A stretch of 64,000 nucleotides of DNA. Origin: Lactarius indigo. Taxonomy: Eukaryota > Basidiomycota > Agaricomycetes > Russulales > Russulaceae. The translations under genes and the position numbers were made by a program. Location: NCBI GenBank assembly GCA_025766275.1, contig JAFKAC010000006.1:930001-994000 (forward strand), read 5' to 3'. Positions 1 to 9,370 of this stretch are shown here, piece by piece; within the stretch, counting starts at the first letter, position 1, and every line of letters begins with the position of its first letter. Under the pieces are notes generated by a model. That model made no database searches, was not told the origin of the DNA, and saw only the letters and a list, made by a program, of their open reading frames with translations.

Positions 1-2
1 GG

Positions 3-764
3 CAGCATGGCACCATCGGCACCCAGGAGTGGTCTGGGATACAATCGGCTGGTAGTAGCTCTGAAGGTTTCAACAAAGATGTGGAAAGTTTTCTAGAGAG
101 GGACGAAGATATGGTTGACTTCATTGACAATGTAGGGCCACCTAGCGAAGGAGATGGAGAAATGGAGGGCAATGGCATGGAACACGAGAACAGCAACAGT
201 GAGGAAGGTAGCAACATGGAAAGCAAAGCCAGTAGCAGCGAGGAAGACTGCAGTGCGGAAGGTAGCAATCACCAGCAGAAGAGTGATGGAGAGGACATCA
301 CCATGGGGGCCAGTGATTCAGGAAACAGTGACACAAGCAGCAGATGTGATGACCCCGACACAAACTCGGAAGACGGCAATACTACCGAGGTCAATGGTAT
401 GGAGAACAGTAGTGAAAGTTTTGACATATTTGAGGGTGGCAGTGCTGACAATGGTGACAATGGTGACAATGGTGACAATGCCGACGATGGTGACAATGCT
501 GACGATGGTGACAGTGCTGATGATTGTGATAGTGCCGATGTCGGTGACAGTTCCCACAATGATGACAGTGCCAACTACGGTGACAGTGCCGACGATGATG
601 ATAGTGCCGACAACGGTGACAGTGCAGACAATGGTGACATCGATGACATTGAAGCTGTGGGGCGCAGATCAATTTTGTCTCAGGAGAAGATCAGTCGCAA
701 GGCACTCCTGTCCTCCCTTGTTAGTCACCCATACTACTTCCTTACTTTTCTGAACCACAACTGA
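3..764 (+). CDS. Acidic low-complexity protein, 5'-truncated by the window edge
   Basis: The frame is open from base 3 to the stop at 762-764, so the gene or exon probably starts outside the window. The product is extremely acidic, rich in Ser, Asn, Asp and Glu, and ends in a hexapeptide repeat of the type D-(N/S)-A-D-(D/N)-G. A short segment before the acidic stretch reads FLERDEDMVDFIDN. The last 30 residues differ in composition (basic, then hydrophobic) and may be intron read-through. I recognise no domain. A decayed lineage-specific gene follows at about 880. It could be an exon of a transposon-encoded or lineage-expanded fungal protein; function unknown. Confidence 0.4.
   Translation, partial: QHGTIGTQEWSGIQSAGSSSEGFNKDVESFLERDEDMVDFIDNVGPPSEGDGEMEGNGMEHENSNSEEGSNMESKASSSEEDCSAEGSNHQQKSDGEDITMGASDSGNSDTSSRCDDPDTNSEDGNTTEVNGMENSSESFDIFEGGSADNGDNGDNGDNADDGDNADDGDSADDCDSADVGDSSHNDDSANYGDSADDDDSADNGDSADNGDIDDIEAVGRRSILSQEKISRKALLSSLVSHPYYFLTFLNHN
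447..638 (+). repeat. Coding minisatellite, 9-bp then 18-bp units
   Basis: Three 9-bp units (Asp-Asn-Gly) are followed by nine 18-bp units encoding Asp-(Asn/Ser)-Ala-Asp-x-Gly variants. Unit length is a multiple of three, so the array keeps the acidic frame open. It also leaves long spurious ORFs open in the other frames and on the reverse strand. Confidence 0.85.
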
Positions 765-879
765 CAACTAATAAGGCCCAAGATATAAATTATATGCAGA
801 AGCAACCCCAGGTACGCCGTCCGGTCCACCTAATATACTACTAGGGAATAACATTTGTTTCATTTGCTCCCATAATTTG

Positions 880-1965
880 CCTTGTACAAAAGGCGACGCT
901 CATATGATCTTAGAGCACTTGTTCTGCACTAGGGTAGAACACGACACAACCTCATCCCAACTTAAGGGAGTATGCACTGGCCCAGGAAGGCAAAAGGAAC
1001 AATCATTGCTCCCAAAGCATCAAACACAGGAGAGCCTGAATATGAAGGTACGTGGCTACTTTTCCCTGGAAAACGTTTACCAACATCTACGTGGATAGAC
1101 AGAGGTCCGGAAATTCGCAATGGCCCTAATGGGAAGGAAAAACAGAAATTCGCAATTTTCGCTACCATCCAAATCAGAATTTGAACGTTTTGAGGATAGA
1201 AATTATGGTGGCCCTACCCGAGAAGATTTTCGTGTCCAACTTGTTGGGTCCCTTGCATGTAATTGGAACCGTCGCACTGCTGACATCTTTGCAAGAATGT
1301 ACATCAAGAAGAAGAAGTGCCATCTGTTCAAGCACGAAGACCTGGCGGCATGTTTCAAGGTCCATTTGCGCACACTGAAGAATCAGTATAAGCGCATCAA
1401 AGCTGGCTCTAAAAAAAAGCAGGTAGACGTCAAGCATGTTTCAACAAGTGCTTGCTGCACATGCAGACAGGGGGCCAGTGTTCTACTCATAAATGCTGAT
1501 TCTCATGCTGATGAATATCGTCTCGCAGATTGCCCAACGACAAGGCCAAGTTCTTGCCGCATATGAGGAGCTGTGAGGCATCGCTCATCACCTGAACAAA
1601 TTGGGGGCCGAAGGAATGAGTGGGGACGAGTCAGATCACTCGGGCGGTCACTGGCACTATGTGGTGTGTAAATTGAACTGGAGATCAGATGAAGTCACGC
1701 ATGTGTTGCAGGTACTGGATGCGTTGGTACTTGTATCTCATTGGACAACCAATGGGCAGCCTAGACCCGGAAAGTTCCCTCATGTATGAATCGACTCCGA
1801 CAGGGTGGAGAGCAGGAATGCCGTCCACAACCTCCCACGTAATTTCTATTGACCTCAGTGGCTTAAGACGCTGGACAAGTATGAGCTCCGAGAACTCAAC
1901 ATGCGCAAGCCTGTGGAGCTCAATCTACCTTCTAGGTTATTACAGTGCATGGAAGCCTTTCTCAG
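880..1965 (+). pseudogene. Decayed Agaricomycete-expanded gene of unknown function
   Basis: The clearest part is 1120-1500, which encodes a basic segment starting near LMGRKNRNSQF and containing GGPTREDF and a Lys-rich LKNQYKRIK stretch. The similarity continues in another frame at about 1540-1790, with GMSGDESDH, and in the same frame to about 1960 (LPRNFY, then KTLDKYELRELN). From memory this order of motifs occurs in a family of uncharacterised proteins expanded in mushroom-forming fungi. Here it is interrupted by in-frame stops (for example in the Leu-stop-Gly before GIAHHLNK, after FPHV, and after LPRNFY) and at least one frame change. It is therefore a pseudogene, not merely an intron-containing gene. 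No catalytic motif is visible. Confidence 0.5.
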
Positions 1966-3030
1966 TTAATGTTCACCATGTGTCCTAATCTGCCTTACTT
2001 CGATTTAGACTAGCACACAGGTACAAGAATGCATTGGACCCGTGTAGACCTCCATTGCCAAAAGGCGGGAATTCTGCACATAAGTCCAGTGGTGCAAAGT
2101 CCCAGAGTTTCAGCACATAATCACGTTAACTTACTTCCTCTAGGGTCGAGAAAGCAATGCCAGAATAAGAAGGGAACCCTACCACCCACTATGGACACTG
2201 ATGGAGAGCTGTAGGCGTTGATACAGAGAAACTTTAATTGAGTAGAACTGGTCTTAAAAATATGCTCATATTAATACTGCATTGTGGTATGTTGCGCGAA
2301 AGTACAGTTGTCGGTCTCATCGGCGCGTGTGGGTTCGAAAGGTAGGACTAAGCTCCTAACAGATGGGAAAGGAAAGGCAGAATGGAGACGATCGCGTAGA
2401 GCCCAAAGAGATAGCAGCGGAGACAAAACAGCTTGAGCTTTGAGCACACACTCAACAGCTAAGGAAAGGCCAAGTCGGCTAATTCACTAATATTTGAGCC
2501 CTAGCAAAGGGGGTAGCCTATATTTACAGACAATAGCTATGAGAATAAAAAGGGAACACACGATACAATGTAAACTTCGTTGCATGAGTCCAAGTGTCAA
2601 TTGTCAGATGGAGCTTTTCCTGATGCCGCTTTGAGGCACCTGGACCCAGACATGCCGCCTGCCGACACGCTACTGGTGCTGCACATGCTGCACATGGAGG
2701 AAGTGTTGGGCAACTCCGGAGGGCCTGGGTGCAGTTTTTGGCATGCCGATGATAATGCGGCCATGCAGCGGTACTCTCGTGCGCTTGCGTTGGCTGCTCA
2801 CACTCGCAGGCAACTACAGACATAAGTACTCACCTCGTCACACCTGTGCCAATGCACCAAGTACATATCTTGCACCATTACACCTGCACTCTGATGTCCT
2901 CCAAATTAAAAGAATTCTCTGGAGGGGGGTGAATTGAGCACGATGTATGTCCGAAGGGAGCCAGACCGAAGGGAGCCAGTGAACAGCCAAACTGTGGTCT
3001 TGTCGGACCCTCTAGCGATTGTAGTCTAGT
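1966..3030. other. No convincing gene
   Basis: Only short overlapping ORFs occur on both strands (the longest is about 80-100 codons near 2524-2825), with no recognisable motif, repeat boundary or splice-consistent structure. I see nothing I can support here. Confidence 0.5.
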
Positions 3031-3041
3031 AGATATATATT

Positions 3042-4786
3042 TTACAGGCCGCTACTATGTTTGAACGATACCCCCTTGTCTGGTACAGTCGTGTACCCAT
3101 AAACATGAACCGAGCACAGTGACGTGACATCGGCACCCCAGTTACTGCGAACCTGAAAAACAATGACGCCAAAGTCAATGCCCCATGATTTAGCTTCGTC
3201 ATAGAGAGGGAAAGATTGGCGCAGGGATTGGGTGGTGATGTCAAACTCAATCTCCGCCAGGGGTAAAAAGAGACCTTCTCTTGACGTTGGGAAAGGTGGG
3301 CACCTCACAATAGTAGAAGCAAACGCATCACGCGACTGTTTATAGGCTTCCATGTTCTTCACACCATCCACCAGTCCCCAGACCATGACCTGACGAGGGG
3401 CACGAGAAAGAAGTGCCATAGAGTTGGACGGCTGGTGTTGTATTACGATGTGAGATGGTAGGATGTTGGGTGCACTGAGAGCAACGCCAACAGTCCCTGA
3501 GTTACCACAAAACGACCAACACAGACCTGCTGTTATGATCCGACGCTTCGGACCTCAGTCACAGTATGTCTCCACCCTGCCTTTCCCCTTCTGTACTATA
3601 CCTTGTTACCAAAGGAGCTACTGTTACTAGTGGTGCTGTTTCTTTGATCTGAACTTCTGCTTGCTCCGTTTAGTCTCTTTGATGTTGTGTGGACTTGTGT
3701 TCATGTTGTTTGGAACCCTGTCCTATATAAACTTGTACTATAGACCGTAGGAAGCCAGACTTGGCTTTGTTTGCAATCTAGCAACCTTGCCTCTGTACTT
3801 TGGTGTGACCTCGCCTTATTCTCCTCTTCTTGTGCATCCCCTATCTCAGTCCCTAACCAGGACACTTCAAAGTCTTTGCAGTTGAACTATATCAATGCAT
3901 CACACCTGTTATACTCTGTGCACTAGCAAGATCAAGTGTAGAGAAGTGTCAGACACTTCGGACGAGGAGTCCTACCTTACAGAGTAGTGCTGCACCCTGT
4001 GCCACACTTTCGCCACTTGTATTTCATAGCAATAAGACAACAGAGGTCTTCGCTTGATACTTGTGTGACTAGAAACCTTCAGAACCCACGCCCCTGCTAG
4101 GGCGTAACACCTGCAGGACTCCTTGAAATCTCAGACATGGGGTTAGACCTGAGGCCTGGTGTTGTTAATTTTGGAGTGACCACAGCACCAGCTTGTGCGG
4201 AAGCAAAGTCGTATCCAAATGGAATAATATGTGAAAAGACCGACCGATGCCAATCGCACCGTAAATTGGACTCGATAATGACTCTGGTGACCATAGTGGG
4301 GAGAATGTGACCCAGTTGCGGCCATGTGGAGTGAAAGATTGAGAGAAGAAAGTAGCAAGTTAGGAAGTGGAAGAGGGTACTGTACAGCCAGCTTGGTATG
4401 TGCTGTAGACATGTGCGGATCCTGCTGGGAGTGGCAAGGTCAGGCGCAGGTACAGTCTTTGGATGAGCAGACGACAGGTAAAATGGCGATTCCTGGGGAG
4501 GAACATTTTCCTGGTCATTACTGGGCGCAGTAGGGCTACAGAGTTCTGGCCATGCGCTAGATATTAAGTAACTGATAGCCACCACCACTTTTGTTGACAT
4601 ACCTGCACTACTGGTGCTGAATTCGATGGCATTTTGTTTGCCAATATGGAACTGAGAAGCAGTGAATGGGATGCCACTTTCTTTTTGGAGGCGGAGCATG
4701 AGGGAAGGCGAGAAAGGTGGACAAGCGTCCAATAGGGATTGCCGCTTAACTTGAAGTTGCATGTACCACCATGACGCGTAATGCAT
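3042..4786 (-). pseudogene. SUN-domain membrane protein gene split by a solo LTR
   Basis: On the minus strand an ORF starts at the ATG complementary to 4784-4786. It has a hydrophobic segment (around IPSWLYSTLFHFLTCYFLL) and reaches the LTR at 4109. Removing the 579-bp LTR (3531-4109) and one copy of the 5-bp duplication restores one frame of exactly 387 codons including the stop. The C-terminal part then reads as a SUN domain: CWSFCGNSGTVGVALSAPN at the LTR junction, SRAPRQVMVWGLVDG, a central LAEIEFD, and a terminal SNWGADVTSLCSVHVYG. SUN proteins are typically nuclear-envelope or ER proteins. As it stands the frame is broken by the LTR; without it, it would be intact. The N-terminal part is not recognisable beyond the membrane segment. 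Confidence 0.75.
3531..4109 (+). mobile_element. Solo LTR, Ty3 family A
   Basis: This 579-bp copy begins TGTTATGATCC and ends GGCGTAACA. It is nearly identical in length and sequence to both LTRs of the full-length element at 6906-14839. It is flanked by CCTGC at 3526-3530 and CCTGC at 4110-4114, a perfect 5-bp target duplication. No internal sequence remains, so it is a product of LTR-LTR recombination. It lies inside a SUN-domain reading frame on the opposite strand. Confidence 0.95.
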
Positions 4787-4831
4787 GTTGCATGTGATGC
4801 GTGAGCACTCCAGGATTACTGTATCCCGCAC

Positions 4832-5180
4832 TGTGCTGTCATAAATGTTGGCCTGGAAGTCATGTGATATTCTGTGACCACGCCAGTGGCAGTGGCAAAA
4901 TGACGACCACCAAAATCCACTGGCTAGAGACCATCGGTGTGAAAGAAATAGATTTTCTCAGGGCCATAGCCTATTAACGGTTTGATTTGGATGACATGGT
5001 GAGTACAGGATGAGACTTCAGTCGATACATGCGAGCACAAGTGTAAGCGCTTTGATACGATATCGACTACTGCACTGCAAGTTTGTAAAGTCCCACTCTT
5101 CGATACAACTAACTCTCCTCATAAGTGGGTGGACCATCGCTAGATTGGCCGTGACTGGAGCAGGTTGCCAGTGAGCAGTG
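4832..5180. other. Region upstream of the SUN ORF
   Basis: This would hold the promoter or further 5' exons of the minus-strand SUN gene. No clear exon or promoter motif could be assigned. Confidence 0.35.
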
Positions 5181-5737
5181 TGATGAACAGCACAGTAGAA
5201 GGGCATACTCACAGAGTGCAAGGGTGTCTGTGGTGAGATATGCTAGAGTGCTTGAAGCAGCAACAGGGGGTCAGGCAAGTGAAGCAAGGAAGTTGTCTGG
5301 CACACAACAGTGAGGAACTGATATTACATTAGGGAGGAGAAGACATACCTGGCACACAACAGTGAGGAACTGATGTGGACCAGGAGCGTACATGGTACTC
5401 TACTTATACTCATACAGGGAGTGACAGTACTACAAGGTGAGTAACACCCAGTCACAGAATACAAGACGCATTGTTCTATACAAGACACAAAGGAGTGGAT
5501 ATAAAGAGAACAAGGCGTAGAGAACAAGAAGAGTCCAGAGCAGGATGATATCATAATGACATCATAATAAAGATAAGAACAAGAGTAGAACAAAGAAACG
5601 TAGTACAATAGTAAGTCTGGAACAGTCCATATGATGTCATAGTCCAGATTGTACAGATCAAAATAATCTAATCTACTGTAGTCTGTTATCTATGAGTCCA
5701 TTAGAGCTGCTAAGTGCGCACAGGTCACTTATCAACA
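5181..5737 (-). mobile_element. Solo LTR, family D (reverse orientation)
   Basis: Read on the minus strand this 557-bp element begins TGTTGATAAGTGACC and ends TGTTCATCA, matching the copies at 34604-35228 and 36543-37964. The flanks are CAGTG (5176-5180) and CAGTG (5738-5742), a perfect 5-bp duplication. It contains the family D internal duplication next to a donor-like GTATGT (see findings). No internal coding region of this family occurs in the window. Confidence 0.92.
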
Positions 5738-6500
5738 CAGTGGCCACAGGGATGATTCGGATGAGAAGGTGCCAGCAGAGTATGGGTACCATCAAAGGCA
5801 CGCCGAGGAATTTCCAACTCTGGAATGCCAGTGCACAGATCTTCGCCGGTGTTGAAGCTTTCCATCATTGGACAGCATAGTTGGTGCTATGAGTTTGTGT
5901 TTGTCAACATGTAGGAAAAACAACCTCACCCTAACTGTTGATCGATGGTCTTCTGGATCATATTAAGAATAAAAAAGAAAATGGTGACTTGTACAAAAGT
6001 CGTAAGTGCACTGTGATCATCAATAAGTATGTATAACAGTTGCAATTAGGGAAACAATACCGACATTTGGACAAGCAAGTCAAATATGCGGCCAAATATT
6101 TTGGCCAAGATTTTGGCAGCAAGGAGAGAGGGCCACATGGAAATGTCACGATACAAGTGTGATGGTTTATATAATGGCTTGAAAGTGTAACAGGGGGATG
6201 AAGTATAAGGTGCGAAGTGGATGATGAGCTGGTTTTGAGCTCAGGCTCCCAAATAGTTTCATATAGTTGCCGAGCCACTCGGTTTACTGATGGAGTAATG
6301 CATACAAAGCTTAAGCGATCTCAAATAGCAGACTTCAAGTTTCGGAACACGCATGTCATGGTCCCATTGCAAGGATTGGCCATGAGGCACCTGAGGTGTC
6401 TTTCACTGGCAGCGCCACCGGGCTCAGACATTACCGGCTTCACCAGGCACCATGACAGTGTGACAATCACTGCTGCTCGCTCAGCAGCCACTTTGAAAAT
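5738..6500. other. No convincing gene
   Basis: Short ORFs of up to about 100 codons occur on both strands without recognisable motifs. I see no repeat boundary and no feature I can support. Confidence 0.4.
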
Positions 6501-6512
6501 CCTCCTGTGTCT

Positions 6513-6765
6513 CTAAACTGAGAACACGTGTAGATTGGTGGATGAAGTGTTTAGAGAGGAGTACAACTGACAATGGACTAGCAACAGCAAGAGCAACAGT
6601 ACACCAGCTTTGGCAGTTGTTCCCATTGTGAGCCCCAAGATCTGGTCCTGCCCACTGCATTCAGCAAGAGGGGCCAGGCCATGGTTCCGTGACCTGAGGT
6701 GTGGGGGGGGTCGACCCAAAGGCCTCAAAAAAATTTACTTTTTTGGTGCTGGTGGCCTGGTCCAT
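6513..6765 (-). pseudogene. Fragment next to a copia-type leader, possibly a truncated gag start
   Basis: On the minus strand the copia leader/LTR sequence (ending about 6772) is followed after a few bases by an ATG (complement of 6763-6765). This opens a short reading frame beginning MDQATSTKKVNFFEAFGST and stopping after about 34 codons. The intact neighbouring copia element has its gag ATG at the same position relative to its leader (19622-19624), which suggests this is the start of a second, truncated element. The peptide does not resemble the neighbour's Gag. Assignment is tentative. Confidence 0.35.
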
Positions 6766-6771
6766 GTTGGA

Positions 6772-6905
6772 GGTCTTACGAGGTATGGATGCTTGGAAAT
6801 ATAAATGAATGTAGTGAGTAATAAATGAGTTAGAACATGTGCGCTGCCTGTGTCTGTACAAATGGACAAGGCACTCAGAATCTGCACATGCTAGAGCAGA
6901 TACTA
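6772..6905 (-). repeat. Copia LTR/leader, distal part, separated by the gypsy insertion
   Basis: This segment joins 14840-15182 across the inserted family A element; the duplicated target TACTA ends it at 6901-6905. The joined sequence is homologous to 19629-19868 upstream of the copia gag. It includes the spliced-looking repeat unit, the downstream stretch with TATTACTCACTACA (minus strand), and the end near a GTAAGA before a start codon. Confidence 0.8.
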
Positions 6906-7098
6906 TGTTATGATCCGACGCTTCAGACCTCAGTCACAGTATGTCTCCACCCTGCCTTTCCCCTTCTGTACTATACCTTGTTACCAAAGGAGCTACTGTT
7001 ACTAGTGGCGCTGTTTCTTTGATCTGAACTTCTGCTTGCTCTGTTTAGTCTCTTTGATGTTGTGTGGACTTGTGTTCATGTTGTTTGGAACCCTGTCC

Positions 7099-7106
7099 TA
7101 TATAAA
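7099..7106 (+). promoter_or_regulatory. TATA box in the family A LTR
   Basis: TATATAAA. Position 7132, the first base of the presumed self-primer, is 33 bp downstream of the first T, where a transcription start would be expected. The box is conserved in the solo LTR (3531-4109) and in the 3' LTR. Confidence 0.7.
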
Positions 7107-7131
7107 CTTGTACTATAGACCGTAGGAAGCC

Positions 7132-7142
7132 AGACTTGGCTT
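7132..7142 (+). promoter_or_regulatory. Presumed mRNA 5' end / self-primer of family A
   Basis: AGACTTGGCTT is perfectly complementary over 11 nt to 7486-7496, immediately after the LTR. In Tf1-like elements the mRNA 5' end folds back onto the primer binding site and is cleaved to prime minus-strand synthesis. Start-site position is inferred from the TATA box. Confidence 0.65.
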
Positions 7143-7485
7143 TGTTTGCAATCTAGCAACCTTGCCTCTGTACTTTGGTGTGACCTTGCCTCATTCCCCT
7201 CCTCTTGTGCATCCCCTACCTCAGTCCCTAACCAGGACACTTCGAAGTCTTTGCAGTTGAACTATATCAACGCGTCACACCTGTTATACTCTGTGCACTA
7301 GCAAGATCAAGTGTAGAGAAGTGTCAGACACTTCGGACGAGGAGTCCTATATTACAGAGTAGTGCTGCACCCTGTGCCACACTTTTGCCACTTGTATTTC
7401 ATAGCAATAAGACAACAGAAGTCTTCGCTTGATACTTGTGCGATTAGAAATCTTCAGAACCCACGCCCCTGCTAGGGCGTAACAT

Positions 7486-7496
7486 AAGCCAAGTCT
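7486..7496 (+). promoter_or_regulatory. Primer binding site of family A, self-primer type
   Basis: AAGCCAAGTCT starts one base after the 5' LTR and is the reverse complement of 7132-7142. I saw no initiator-tRNA-type PBS instead. Confidence 0.7.
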
Positions 7497-7692
7497 ACAA
7501 CTCCCAACACACCCAAGACACTACTGCCACACAGCAGAGTGGGCGACAATCCAAGAGGACGCATCAGCCAACAACCAGACACTCCACAGAACCCAGAAAC
7601 GACGGCATAGCCGGGCGACGGATCCTCCCTGACACAAGAGGCCACTTCAGCCATCCCCTTACACAAATCAGCACCCAAGACAGACCACAATC

Positions 7693-9370
7693 GTGGCTAG
7701 CATCAGTGTCACCTTTGAATCAGACAACGATTGGACCCCAGTCACAACCAGAACACAAGATGACCTCCCACACCACGTTAAAAGCAGTCAACTAGGAAAA
7801 GGAGCTCGTTGGGCCACAACATCAGGCAGACCACCTTGTTACAAGTGCCTCATCAAAGGCGAACTCAGACCAGTGGAATTCATCAACAACAACTGGTACA
7901 TCCTCTGATACTTTCAGAACACATACCACACCAGAGCCATAAACATCACACCACACAGATTTGCTGAAGGACTAGGCTGGTGGAATGAAGAAGACAAACA
8001 GAACCCAGAAACACCCACACAACAATCATCCTCAGCACCAAGAAACACTAGGGGAACGTACGGACTACAACAAGACTCATCAGAAGAAGAACCCAGCTCA
8101 GACGAAGCGGAATCACATTCAGAACTATCCCACTCCTCAGAACACCACCTAGACATCACAGTACCCACACAAGCTTTGTCACAAGCCAGCCCCACTATCC
8201 CTATCTGGATAGAACCATCCCCAGCAGAAGAAGGATTCCCAGCCCCACTACCACCAATCAGATTGCCCTCCCCAGTCGAACCACCCCAGGTCCCCATCAC
8301 ACCACAGCCAACACTTATCATGTCAGCTATAAATGCCACAGGCACTGGCACAAGCACCGGAACAGGAGGAACACCAACAACGAGCTCAGGAGGACTCAAA
8401 GGAGCACCCCCTACTCCATTCACCAGAGATAGAACAGAGAGTGGTCAGTTCAAAAGAGAACTACTACGATACATCAAGTTAAATAGCGAGAATGAACTCA
8501 TCAAAGAACCTTATGCACGGGTACTATTCGCCCTTACAATGTTCAAAGGACCCGGTGTACAGCTGTGGGTCAACCAAACCAAAGATGACATGGAAGCGGC
8601 ACTAGCAGACCCCACCAAAGCCCTCACCAAAAACAGCAAAGACCTTTGGGATGGTTTTCTCGACACCTTCGACAGAGACTGGACCAACACTCTAAACAAA
8701 GAAAGAGCCTATCAGAAGCTCATCAGTTTGACGATGCAGGGTGGAGCGTTGGACAGTTACATCCTCAACTTCGAACACCTTGCAGGGATAGCAGGGTGGG
8801 CAAGAGATGCCCCTGGAACGGTGGAATTCTTCAAAAGAGGACTACCCACAGGACTGTATCGTGCTTGCCTTATGCGAACCACTATCCCAAACACCATGGA
8901 TGAGTGGCAAACCGCTGCCAGAGCAGAACACCAACGCTGGAAACTGCTAAAAGCCAGACCAGGGAATAGAAACCCAGGGCCAACCCAGAATGTCCACCAA
9001 GGATGACCAAAGCGAGACCCAAATGCGATGGATGTAGATGCCACCACCTCCACCCACTTTAAGAAGCTTACTGAAGAAGAAAAGAATGCCCTCATGAAAG
9101 AAGGATGCTGCTTCAAATGCAGACAGCAAGGACACATGGCTAGGAACTGTCAATGACAAAACACCACCAACCAAACCAAAGCCAGAGCCACAGACACCCA
9201 AGAAGCAGACACTGCACCCCCATACACCCCAGAAGCAAGCACCTCATCGGTGGCTGCTACCACAACCGAAGATAAAGTCCGACAAGCCCATGCACTTGTC
9301 CAAGGCATGACTGAGGACGAAAAGAGACGCTACTATGCCTTAGATCAGGATTTTTGCGATGCCGACCTGT
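7693..9370 (+). pseudogene. Gag of family A, degenerate
   Basis: One frame runs from the GTG at 7693 (where family B has an ATG in a similar context) to 9370, interrupted by TGA at 7906-7908, 9004-9006, 9154-9156 and 9368-9370. The longest clean part is 8176-9006, with an internal ATG at 8320 (MSAINATG). It contains a retrotransposon-Gag capsid-like region (about 8430-8960, with GPGVQLWV and DFAR-like helices) and then, after the stop at 9004, DPNAMDVDA and a canonical CCHC knuckle CFKCRQQGHMARNC at 9109-9150. All stops are TGA, fitting CGA-to-TGA or TGG-to-TGA transitions. Gag would form the virus-like particle core. Pol begins in the -1 frame; the two frames overlap at 9315-9370. Confidence 0.85.

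Larger units (their letters stand above)
6906..7484 (+). repeat. 5' LTR of family A element
   Basis: 579 bp, TG...CA ends, with a TATATAA box at 7099-7106. Differs from the 3' LTR by only scattered single bases, so insertion is fairly recent. Confidence 0.95.

Noticed and set aside
391..672. His- and Cys-rich ORF on the reverse strand
   Set aside because: It is the antisense of the acidic minisatellite; Asp codons read backwards give His, Val and Ile codons.
2524..2825. Two overlapping ~80-100 codon ORFs on opposite strands
   Set aside because: Neither has a recognisable motif or coding signature beyond length.
7485..7520. Initiator-tRNA primer binding site after the family A LTR
   Set aside because: No TGGTATCAGAGC-like sequence is present; the self-complementary 11-mer fits better.
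9354..9356. Start codon for family A pol
   Set aside because: The codon is TTG and the frame is open further upstream to 9315. Pol is more likely made by frameshift or as a Gag-Pol fusion.
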